From the NCBI RefSeq assembly GCF_037154075.1, contig NZ_JBANRJ010000001.1, positions 4,335,501-4,399,500 on the forward strand: a stretch of 64,000 nucleotides of DNA, written 5' to 3'. The DNA is from Sphingobium aromaticiconvertens. Its GTDB lineage: Bacteria > Pseudomonadota > Alphaproteobacteria > Sphingomonadales > Sphingomonadaceae. Numbering within the stretch: the stretch's first letter is position 1; the number at the start of each line of letters is the position of its first letter. A model generated the notes under the pieces. That model searched no databases. It was not told where the DNA came from and saw only the letters and a program-made list of their open reading frames with translations. Shown here one piece after another: positions 27,443 to 34,231 of this stretch. A program made the position numbers and the translations under genes.

Positions 27443-27518
27443 GGGGAGGCCGTTGCGCCGCCTGAGTGCAGTCAGGCCGCCTCCCCTGGGCAGTGGCGGG
27501 CGGCCGGTGTCGGCCGCC
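27443..27518 (-). promoter_or_regulatory. Nested hairpins between cement and capsid genes
   Basis: Two stem-loops lie between the genes: GGGGAGGC (27443) with GCCTCCCC (27479), which encloses a smaller CCTGA/TCAGG stem, and GGCGGCC (27499) with GGCCGCC (27512). There is no T-run, so RNA stabilisation or attenuation is more likely than termination. Confidence 0.55.
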
Positions 27519-27523
27519 AGTCC

Positions 27524-27865
27524 CTAGAATGTGAGCAGCACCTCGATCTTCTGACCGTCAGCCGTCGCGGCGGTGACCGCGTAGCCGAGGATTTCCCCGA
27601 CATCGGCCTGGGCAATGGCCTTTCCGCTGCCATCAGCCGCAGCCTTGACCGGCCCTCGCTCGGCAATGGCGCCCCCGGCCTCGACGATCGACGTGCCGAG
27701 GACATCGACGGCGAGAGCCTCGCCCGTTGCGGCTGCAAATTGGGACACGCCCTGCGCCTTGGCGGCGGACGCACAATGCGCGCCGGTGAGAAGGCCGACG
27801 AAGCGATTGGCGGCGACAGCAGCGGTCGCGATGGCCGTCATGGTAAAAAGTGCGGTTTTCTGCAT
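27524..27865 (-). CDS. Capsid decoration/cement protein (DUF2190)
   Basis: The 113-residue protein has DUF2190 features: an N-terminal hydrophobic region, FVGLLTGAHCASAAKAQGV, then short Gly/Ala-rich beta segments ending in GEILGYAVTAATADGQKIEV. These proteins bind the outside of the capsid shell. It lies between scaffold and major capsid genes, as in several Mu-like phages. Confidence 0.85.
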   Translation of the reverse strand: MQKTALFTMTAIATAAVAANRFVGLLTGAHCASAAKAQGVSQFAAATGEALAVDVLGTSIVEAGGAIAERGPVKAAADGSGKAIAQADVGEILGYAVTAATADGQKIEVLLTF

Positions 27866-27900
27866 CGGTTGTTCCTGTTCAGAGAGGATAAGGGAAGGGA

Positions 27901-28398
27901 TCAGCCCGCCTCAGCGCGCTTGACGGCGACCATGAAATCCATGCCCGGATTGTCCTGCTGGATGCGTTTGGCGCGGCCGTGGAGTTCGGCCATTTCCGGG
28001 TCGACCTCGTAGCCTTCGGGCGCGGCGAAGCTGACGTAGGACTTGTCGCCCTTCGGCTTTGCGCCATGTTCGCCGAGATCAAGCAGCGGCGCGCCGGTAG
28101 ATAGCAACTTCTTCAGCGCGGCGGCGGGGGCCATATCGCCCGCTTCGCCGAAGCTGACGACGGCGGTAACGTCGAGCTGGTCGAGAACGCCCACGACGAT
28201 GTCCTTGGCCGCAGGGGCAAGGGTCGCGGCGGCGATCAGTCCCTCGGCGAAGCTGACATTGCCTTCATGGATCGCCTGTTTGGCCGCGATCTTGTCGGCC
28301 TTGTCGCGAGCGGCCAAGGCGATCTCGCGCTGTTCCAGCGTCTGTTCGCGGGTATTGAGTGCGGCTTCCCGCTCGGCGAAGCTCGCCAGGTCCGACAT
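27901..28398 (-). CDS. Internal-start scaffold protein (Mu gpZ-like)
   Basis: In frame within the protease gene, an ATG (MSDLASFAEREAALN) follows AAAGGAAG by five bases, a near-ideal ribosome site. The product would be about 165 residues, starting exactly where the protease domain gives way to the coiled coil. This is the gpI/gpZ nested-gene arrangement of Mu. The internal site is seen directly; its use is inferred. Confidence 0.75.
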   Translation of the reverse strand: MSDLASFAEREAALNTREQTLEQREIALAARDKADKIAAKQAIHEGNVSFAEGLIAAATLAPAAKDIVVGVLDQLDVTAVVSFGEAGDMAPAAALKKLLSTGAPLLDLGEHGAKPKGDKSYVSFAAPEGYEVDPEMAELHGRAKRIQQDNPGMDFMVAVKRAEAG

Positions 28399-28866
28399 GC
28401 TATCTTCCTTTGGTAGTGAAAAATCGATGGTGGCGGTGCCGTCATCATCGCCCTCGGCGAATGACACGGTGCCCAAGCCCTTGATCCCCGGCGCGTGGGC
28501 GCCAAGAAAGCCGATATGCTTCAGCCCCCAGACGCCAGGCGTGGGATTGGCAGGATGCTGGGGCGGATAGAAACGGGCGGAAACCTTGTGGTAGCGCTTG
28601 GCGCGCACCGCCTCGGCAAAGCTCGGTTCGATGTCGTCTGGCGTTGCGACCAGCTCGCCATTCTCGACCGCCAGCGACTTCACCCAGCCATAGGCGGGAT
28701 CGTCCAGCTTGGGGTGGCCGATGACCAGCGGCGCCGGGTCGGACGCCGGATTATAGGCAGCGGCGGTTGCGGCGAAATCCGCCTCGGTAAAAGAAACGGA
28801 CGTGCCCTCATTAGAGATGAAGGTGCCGGGACGGCCAATGCGGATGGTGGGAGATGTCTGATCCAT
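27901..28866 (-). CDS. Phage head maturation protease with C-terminal scaffold (Mu gpI-like)
   Basis: The 321-residue protein is related to Mu gpI. The N-terminal protease part contains DPAPLVIGHPKLDDPAYGWV, RYHKVSARFYPP and WGLKHIGFLGAHAPGIKGL, in which a His near residue 51 and a Ser near residue 96 are likely catalytic. The second part is a charged coiled coil (LNTREQTLEQREIAL) typical of internal scaffolds. A strong internal start produces the scaffold alone. The gene begins the leftward head module and is separated from the plus-strand spike genes by 600 bases. Confidence 0.85.
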   Translation of the reverse strand: MDQTSPTIRIGRPGTFISNEGTSVSFTEADFAATAAAYNPASDPAPLVIGHPKLDDPAYGWVKSLAVENGELVATPDDIEPSFAEAVRAKRYHKVSARFYPPQHPANPTPGVWGLKHIGFLGAHAPGIKGLGTVSFAEGDDDGTATIDFSLPKEDSMSDLASFAEREAALNTREQTLEQREIALAARDKADKIAAKQAIHEGNVSFAEGLIAAATLAPAAKDIVVGVLDQLDVTAVVSFGEAGDMAPAAALKKLLSTGAPLLDLGEHGAKPKGDKSYVSFAAPEGYEVDPEMAELHGRAKRIQQDNPGMDFMVAVKRAEAG

Positions 28867-28986
28867 GCCAGCCTGTTAGGCGGCAGATCATGGTGCGATT
28901 GGCTTCCGGTCATGGAAACCACATCAAAATCAAAGCAATCGCTCCACCGCAGATCGCAGCAGCCGGGCCGAATTGCAAGGCAGTCG

Positions 28987-29160
28987 TCAGCCCATCAATG
29001 CAATCAGCCTGTTTGCCAGGGAAAGCATGAAGCCGCCAAGCTCGACGAGGCCCAGAACGGTCATGGGCACGAACAGGACGATAAGCCAGAAATCCAGCGT
29101 CAGAAACCGTGACCGGCGACGCGGAGGATCGGGATCACGATCGGACCATTCGTTGAGCAT
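28987..29160 (-). CDS. Small membrane protein
   Basis: The 57-residue protein has a polar, Arg-rich start (MLNEWSDRDPDPPRRRSRF) followed by a hydrophobic helix (LDFWLIVLFVPMTVLGLVEL). GAGGTGAT lies upstream. A second short hydrophobic frame (GLTTALQFGPAAAICGG) continues just after its stop, without an obvious start codon, and may be a coupled partner. Its position at the head of the leftward arm could make it an early product of that transcript. Confidence 0.55.
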   Translation of the reverse strand: MLNEWSDRDPDPPRRRSRFLTLDFWLIVLFVPMTVLGLVELGGFMLSLANRLIALMG

Positions 29161-29467
29161 ATTCCATCACCTCTATGCTGGATGGCACCATGGCGCAAAG
29201 GTATCGAATGGAATAGCCGCTAGATTGCCGTGGGCACGATGCCCACTAGGGTCGCGGGCATTTCAGGTGGATCGGTTAGGCCCGGCATCAAATTGCGCCT
29301 GACGGGCCTTAAATCGGCCCGTCCACCATAGCACTCTCAACATGGCCCGGTTGGCGTCCATCCATGGAACGCAAGGGTTGGTGCCTTCCGCCCTATCCGG
29401 GACTGACGGGCGCATGGCCAACATGGCCGGATCAGCTCGGTTGCACAACCCCTGAAGGAGCCATGAC
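29161..29467. promoter_or_regulatory. Divergent intergenic region with two hairpins
   Basis: This stretch separates the leftward head/tail arm from the plus-strand spike genes and must hold promoters for both. It contains GTGGGC/GCCCAC (29230-29246) and a stronger dyad GACGGGCC-TTAAATC-GGCCCGTC (29301-29323). The latter has a 7-base AT-rich centre and could be an activator site or a terminator stem. No clear -10/-35 boxes were identified. Confidence 0.45.
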
Positions 29468-29734
29468 TTGGCCGACAAATTCATGAATGTGGCGGACACG
29501 CCGGACGGCCCCAGTTGCGCGCCATTCGCTATCGTGCCCCACGATATCAACCCGCTCGCTGCCGTGCCCAAGGGCATTTATGTCGGGTCTGGCGGCGACG
29601 TAACCTTGCGCGGAAAAGACAGCGACGCTGATGTGACATACTATAATCTGCCTGATGCCAGCTACATCGCCGTGCGGGCTTCCCATGTCCGTTTCACCGG
29701 CACGACCGCCTCGAACATGATCGCGGAGGCCTGA
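29468..29734 (+). CDS. Spike base protein, RcGTA Rcc01079-like
   Basis: This 88-residue protein starts at TTG seven bases after AAGGAG. Its pattern (CAPFAIVPHDINPLAAVPKG, IYVGSGGDVTLRG, YYNLPDASYIAVRASHVRFT, GTTASNMIAE) matches the spike base family named after Rcc01079 of the Rhodobacter gene transfer agent, where it anchors capsid head spikes that bind capsule. It is 5 bases ahead of a large beta-helix gene, suggesting base and spike are produced together. The identification is from motif memory. Confidence 0.7.
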   Translation: MADKFMNVADTPDGPSCAPFAIVPHDINPLAAVPKGIYVGSGGDVTLRGKDSDADVTYYNLPDASYIAVRASHVRFTGTTASNMIAEA

Positions 29735-29738
29735 CACG

Positions 29739-31769
29739 ATGACGCGCACTTCAGGAGCCATTGGCGGGTCTTCGCTCGGCGGCGTATCCCTCACGTCACG
29801 ATATGGCGCCCGTCCCGGAACGGATATCGCCGCAGCTTTGCAGGATGCCCTGCTGGACACCACCACGCCCCAGATCATCATCCCAGGCGGCAATTATGAT
29901 GCGAGCAAGCTGCTCCTGACCGAGAGGGTCAGGAAACACGTCATTGCAGCGCCTGACGCCAAGTTCCGCTGGATCGGCGACGATAGCATGATCCAGCTTA
30001 ATCCCGGCCCGGAATGGGTCGAGGATGTCCTGGCGATCACTCAGGAGACAGCCCCACTGGGGGACGGCGCCAGCGGGAACACGACTTATAGCGTTCTGAC
30101 CCTGGCGAACGACCGTCAGGTGGAACCGGGGTCTGTCTACAAGATCGTAAGCGACGATCCTCTTGATAATGTGCTGGAAGCGGGCAATCCGCTGCTTCGT
30201 CGGCGCAAGGGCGAGAATGTCTTCGTCGGCGCCGCATCATCAGGTGCGACCGTCAAGCTGACAGGCGTCCTGCTCGATACCTATGCAACCGGCATGAAGC
30301 TGCTCAAATACCGCCCTCCCAGCTTTAGCTGGACTGGTGGGTCGTTCGATTTCGACCCGGCCGCTATATCCGCCGCGCCTTCGACCAGCGCCATCTTCAA
30401 GCTGCTCAACATGCACGCCCCCCAGCTTGATAATGTCGATGTCCTGGGCGGCAAGCTGCCCTTCGTCTATTTCGGTGGATGCTTCGGCCCGTCGCTGGAT
30501 AACGCGCGCTTTTCCGACATTCGGACTGACCCGGCCATCGGCCAGTTCGGTTATGGTATCAACAACGTGTCTTCCGAGGGCGGCAGCTTTACCCGCTTGA
30601 TCGGTCACAATCTGCGCCATCTCAAGACGGACAACTGCCATTATACGCAGGCCGGTGATGGCCTGCATGAACGGCGCGGACGACCGAGGGGCAATCGGGT
30701 GGATGGTCTCTATGCGCGCGGTTGCACCAATGCTCCCGCTGATACGCATGAGACCGGCGACGGCACCTTCTACACCGGCGTCCGTACCGGCGGCACCTTC
30801 GCTGGTCCATCCAGCGGCGGCGCGGCCTATAATGCGCGCGGCAATACTGTCGAGTTCACCGACTGCCATTCGCTGGGCGACTATAAGGGCTTCCAGCTAT
30901 CGGTGGTCGACGGTTGCCTCATTGAGAACAGCACCGTGAAGGATGCCTGGCTTCGCGCTTTGCAGATCGACATGCCGGACAGCGCGATCTTCTCCCGCAA
31001 CATCCGGCTGCGCAATTCGATTTTCGGGACACGCGGTCCCAATGCCCCAGCCCGCTTTGGCGACAGCAACCTCAATGGCTATCAGGCCGAGATCGTCGAA
31101 GCGTCGAACCTGACCTTCAAACTCAGCGCCAATGCCAACACCACATCGCTGCTGGAATTTGGCGGCGCGAGGGTGCGGGGACGGAACTGGACGCTCGACC
31201 TTCGCGACTATGTGGCGACAAGTTCGGCGGGTGCGGTGACGCTGTTCCAGTTCCTGACCAGCAACAACGATGTCGAAATCGACGGCGTGACCATCATCGC
31301 GCCGTTGGACACATCGGCTTTCGCCACCGCCTGGGCGTCGATCGCCGGGGCCTCGGCGGCGGGCAACACCTCGCGCCTGGTGCTGCGCAATGTCACCGTG
31401 GTTGCCGACAAGGATTTCGTCGGTGCGTCCATCCCCAACGGCAACATCTTTGGCGTCCATGCGAACCTGACAGGCGACGTCATGCTGTCAGGAGAAAAGG
31501 TGATTTCCGCCACCAGGACGGCGACGGATTTCATGGATACAACCTCCGCAGCCCCGTCGATCGCGAAGGTGGCGGACAAGCTGATCACGATCCGCAGCGG
31601 ATCGTCCGCCGCTACCGCCGTCACCGTCGCTGTGACTGGAAAGCCCGATGGCCATCGCTTCCGCTATGTCAACAGCGGCGCCGGGGAGAAGACCGTCAAC
31701 GGCATTGCGATTGCCCAGGACCAGGCGCGCGAGTGGGTGGTGCGCGGCGGTGTTGCGCTAGCCGCATAA
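29739..31769 (+). CDS. Beta-helix spike protein, second receptor-binding candidate
   Basis: This 676-residue protein starts with SRYGARPGTDIAAALQDAL, the N-terminal pattern of pectate-lyase-like spikes. A run of Gly/Asn/Asp beta-helix rungs follows, with an ADTHETGDGTFY motif near residue 330 and a small C-terminal beta domain (FRYVNSGAGEKTVNGIAI). It is paired with the spike base gene and transcribed opposite to the tail genes. It may be a head spike or an alternative tailspike; either way, binding or cutting surface polysaccharide is the likely job. Confidence 0.7.
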   Translation: MTRTSGAIGGSSLGGVSLTSRYGARPGTDIAAALQDALLDTTTPQIIIPGGNYDASKLLLTERVRKHVIAAPDAKFRWIGDDSMIQLNPGPEWVEDVLAITQETAPLGDGASGNTTYSVLTLANDRQVEPGSVYKIVSDDPLDNVLEAGNPLLRRRKGENVFVGAASSGATVKLTGVLLDTYATGMKLLKYRPPSFSWTGGSFDFDPAAISAAPSTSAIFKLLNMHAPQLDNVDVLGGKLPFVYFGGCFGPSLDNARFSDIRTDPAIGQFGYGINNVSSEGGSFTRLIGHNLRHLKTDNCHYTQAGDGLHERRGRPRGNRVDGLYARGCTNAPADTHETGDGTFYTGVRTGGTFAGPSSGGAAYNARGNTVEFTDCHSLGDYKGFQLSVVDGCLIENSTVKDAWLRALQIDMPDSAIFSRNIRLRNSIFGTRGPNAPARFGDSNLNGYQAEIVEASNLTFKLSANANTTSLLEFGGARVRGRNWTLDLRDYVATSSAGAVTLFQFLTSNNDVEIDGVTIIAPLDTSAFATAWASIAGASAAGNTSRLVLRNVTVVADKDFVGASIPNGNIFGVHANLTGDVMLSGEKVISATRTATDFMDTTSAAPSIAKVADKLITIRSGSSAATAVTVAVTGKPDGHRFRYVNSGAGEKTVNGIAIAQDQAREWVVRGGVALAA

Positions 31770-31834
31770 TGATCCGTCCCGTGACGGGGCGCGACACTGT
31801 GAGAACAAGTCGCCTAGCGCTCCGTCACGGCAAG

Positions 31835-32101
31835 TCAGATGATCTTTTTTGGCGCGCGCGGTGGCCCCGCCGGATCGGGTTCGTCCGCGCCCCAGCGGCC
31901 CAATGTACCGAGAGGATCGACCGGATCGGTTTCGATCACCATCCTGTTGGGGCCATCCACATACCGAGCCAAGGTTTCCGCCATGCGGCTGGCGCGGCTA
32001 GAGAGATCAAGGACGTTCTCGCCGCTTCGCTTGAATGAAAAGTCTTCCCGCAACAGGGTAGCGAAATAGTTGACCAGGTCTTGTCGGCGAAGGCGGCGCA
32101 T
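31835..32101 (-). CDS. Accessory hypothetical protein
   Basis: The 88-residue protein (begins MRRLRRQDLVNYFATLL) has a helical N-terminal half and a Pro-rich tail. It belongs to a four-gene minus-strand cluster between the spike and the repressor. Its ATG overlaps the end of the next upstream gene by one base. No domain is recognised. Confidence 0.55.
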   Translation of the reverse strand: MRRLRRQDLVNYFATLLREDFSFKRSGENVLDLSSRASRMAETLARYVDGPNRMVIETDPVDPLGTLGRWGADEPDPAGPPRAPKKII

Positions 32102-32337
32102 CAGTGCGCCGCCCAGTCCAGTTCGGCATCCTCCAGGGCGATATGCATGTCTGGGTCCGCCTCCAGCTTACTGAGCCGGACGGCCACGTCCTGGACGTCG
32201 CCATCGATCGGAAACTTGGGATCGCGGTGACCGGCGCGCGCCAGCTCGCCGATCATATCGTCGCGCTTCATCTGCGCCAGCAACCACCGTGCGAAATTCG
32301 GCTTGTCCTGGTTCGATGTGGGGTCGAAATATATCAT
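32101..32337 (-). CDS. YozE-like/SAM-like fold small protein
   Basis: The protein begins MIYFDPTSNQDKPNF and contains FARWLLAQMKRDDMIGELA ... DPKFPIDGD ... DPDMHIALEDAELDWAA, a pattern of small YozE-type helical proteins seen in sphingomonads. The second of two close ATGs is chosen because AGGAG stands eight bases upstream. The function is unknown. Confidence 0.6.
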   Translation of the reverse strand: MIYFDPTSNQDKPNFARWLLAQMKRDDMIGELARAGHRDPKFPIDGDVQDVAVRLSKLEADPDMHIALEDAELDWAAH

Positions 32338-32521
32338 CCTCATTCTCCTGTGAAACCCGTCCGAGTGGGTCACAGACGATGTCGGCCGGTACGATCAGAT
32401 AATTCTGGCCACCCTCATCCCTGGTCGCCAGCCCGGCCGCCCAGGCATCACGCCAGGCGGTTTTACGATCGGCCCGCCAGGGACCAACAGGCTTGTCCAG
32501 TATGCGAAATTGCCAACGCAC
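32168..32521 (-). CDS. Hypothetical protein overlapping the YozE-like gene
   Basis: The frame starts at GTG shortly after GGAGAG and reads VRWQFRILDKPVGPWRADRK, a convincing protein-like sequence for the first 60 codons. It then overlaps the next gene by about 170 bases, where the sequence becomes Arg-rich. Either a true long overlap exists, or the original stop was lost by mutation. The N-terminal half is more certain than the rest. Confidence 0.4.
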   Translation of the reverse strand: MRWQFRILDKPVGPWRADRKTAWRDAWAAGLATRDEGGQNYLIVPADIVCDPLGRVSQENEDDIFRPHIEPGQAEFRTVVAGADEARRYDRRAGARRSPRSQVSDRWRRPGRGRPAQ

Positions 32522-32587
32522 CAATGCTCTCCATCACCGACTCGGGCGATGAAGGATAATAGAACAAATAGAGAACATGGGAAATCG

Positions 32588-33055
32588 CTATTCAGCTTCA
32601 TTCTGCGGAGCAGCGGTTTCATTGATTGAAAATGTCTGAGCATTGTTGCGATGAATTTCGCCAGAGGCGAAAAAAAGCCCCAGCATCGCAATCACACCCA
32701 AAACGACCCAAGCGAGCCATTTGTTGTCGGTTGTACTACTAGCCAATCCGGTTTCATCCACCAAGCGATGCAACCCAGATGTGGGCTGCGGCGTGGTAAG
32801 AATGGCATCGTCTCGACCCGGCAAGAACGAAATAGCCCGAATAATCCATCCTGTCATGAACAGCAAAACAGCTAATCCAACACTTCCCGATCCAACATAC
32901 ATCACAAGCCATTTCGCCATAAGATCACTGGTATCGATGCTAGGATAGGTATCGACATGCATATTCGCACCCATCAGAAGTAATAGCACTCCTAGGATCA
33001 AAAGAACCCATGCTCCTACAATCTGACTATTCCCATCAGGCCTTTTCACTGACAT
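32588..33055 (-). CDS. Three-helix membrane protein next to the repressor
   Basis: The 155-residue protein has three hydrophobic helices (VGAWVLLILGVLLLLMGAN, VGSGSVGLAVLLFMTGWII, WLAWVVLGVIAMLGLFFA) and a polar tail. Its base composition is clearly more AT-rich than the surrounding phage genes. It lies just downstream of the repressor in the same direction, so it is probably expressed in the lysogen. Membrane proteins in this position often block superinfection; that role is inferred from position only. Confidence 0.6.
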   Translation of the reverse strand: MSVKRPDGNSQIVGAWVLLILGVLLLLMGANMHVDTYPSIDTSDLMAKWLVMYVGSGSVGLAVLLFMTGWIIRAISFLPGRDDAILTTPQPTSGLHRLVDETGLASSTTDNKWLAWVVLGVIAMLGLFFASGEIHRNNAQTFSINETAAPQNEAE

Positions 33056-33061
33056 CCCCCC

Positions 33062-33790
33062 TCAAACTGCCTTAAATGTAAAAACTGATTTCCCGATGAC
33101 TTGGATGCGTTCTTGTTCCTTGCTCAGATCAATAACAATCGGACCATATATTGGGTTACGGCTCATGAGTTGAAGGAAATGCCCCTCTCGCTGGAGCCTC
33201 TTAATCATAAGACAATCATCCAGCCGGATCACCGCAAGCCCGTTCTCAAGTTTATTCTTGGCAGTGTCGATCGCTACCCAATCTCCGTCCGAAAGATCTG
33301 GCAGTTGACTATCCCCCGATATCTGGATCATTCGTAAGCCATTGATGTTACCGAAGCTTCGCCGCAACCAATCTTCAGCGAATTGAAATGGCGCGTGCCC
33401 CATTTCCTCGCCCCACATGAATGAGCCGTCACCAGCCGCCGCTTTTGTCGCGAGCGCGGGAATATCCATCATGCCTGAGCGGGAAGCTTCAGTAAGCCCA
33501 ACATCACGAACATCAACGGAACGCTCGTCCATTATGCGCTGGGTCATCTTGCGGGATAGGCCATCGAATACCGCCGTCCTCGCATTTTCTGCTGCTTGGA
33601 TGTCCTGCTCGGTTAGCCCTTCGGCCCTCACGATTTTGCCCACGCGCTCCGCTGTAATAGGGCTTTTCCCCGCGATCATCCGCTGAAGCGTCGCATAAGG
33701 TATGCCTGTGCGTTCTGCGGCCTGCTTCTGTGTGCCCAGCTTCTCGACCAGCACTCTGAGAAACTCCTGCATGCCACTAGACACAGGCAT
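33062..33790 (-). CDS. Prophage CI-type repressor (HTH + S24)
   Basis: The 242-residue protein maintains lysogeny. The HTH occupies residues 10-60 (TQKQAAERTGIPYATLQRMI). The S24 domain has the nucleophile in ISGDSQLPDL (Ser161) and lysine in DDCLMIKRL (Lys197). A Gln follows the Ser where Met is usual. It is divergent from the Ner-like gene across three TGATGT dyads. RecA-stimulated self-cleavage would couple induction to DNA damage. Confidence 0.88.
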   Translation of the reverse strand: MPVSSGMQEFLRVLVEKLGTQKQAAERTGIPYATLQRMIAGKSPITAERVGKIVRAEGLTEQDIQAAENARTAVFDGLSRKMTQRIMDERSVDVRDVGLTEASRSGMMDIPALATKAAAGDGSFMWGEEMGHAPFQFAEDWLRRSFGNINGLRMIQISGDSQLPDLSDGDWVAIDTAKNKLENGLAVIRLDDCLMIKRLQREGHFLQLMSRNPIYGPIVIDLSKEQERIQVIGKSVFTFKAV

Positions 33791-33795
33791 TCTCC

Positions 33796-33863
33796 AACAT
33801 CATTTTTTGATGTTGACATCTAACTTGATGTTCCAATAGAGGTGTAAACATCAGTTTGATGTT
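33796..33863. promoter_or_regulatory. Triple operator between repressor and ner
   Basis: Three dyads lie here: AACATCA-ttttt-TGATGTT (33796-33814), GACATCT-aact-TGATGTT (33815-33832) and AACATCA-gtt-TGATGTT (33847-33863). The first and third have perfect 7-base arms; the central one is imperfect. The arrangement is that of a classic bidirectional lysis-lysogeny switch. Which site binds CI and which binds Ner cannot be told from sequence. Confidence 0.8.
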
Positions 33864-33870
33864 AGGAACA

Positions 33871-34119
33871 CCCGTGGATTGGCATCCCGAAGATATTAAA
33901 GCAGCGGTCCGCAAGCGTGGCAGTTCACTGGCAGCACTTGCTCGCCAAGGCGGCATCTCGACCCAAGCCCTTTCTCTGACATTGCAGGCTCGCGTCTCTG
34001 AGAAATGCGAACTGATCATCTCTGATTTTCTCAACATCCATCCGAGCGAAATCTGGCCATCGCGCTATCGCGACGATGGCACAAGAATGGGCAGCGGGCG
34101 CCGGAGCGCCGCCGCATGA
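33871..34119 (+). CDS. Ner-like regulator
   Basis: This is a short DNA-binding protein of the Mu Ner/Nlp family (HTH_35): DWHPEDIKAAVRKRGSSLAA, then LARQGGISTQALSLTL and the closing HPSEIWPSRY. Ner shuts down repressor and early transcription during lytic growth. A GTG at 33871 with AGGA seven bases upstream is preferred; an ATG at 33859 inside the third operator would add four residues. Confidence 0.85.
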   Translation, partial: PVDWHPEDIKAAVRKRGSSLAALARQGGISTQALSLTLQARVSEKCELIISDFLNIHPSEIWPSRYRDDGTRMGSGRRSAAA

Positions 34120-34231
34120 ATGTCACCTATCATGAACAAAGGGCGTTGTCTTGTGCCCTTTACGTTCTCCCCAGTGATCCGGTGTGGCGAGTCAAAATGG
34201 CACATATCCGCGTGTGCGAAGGCCGGCTGGC

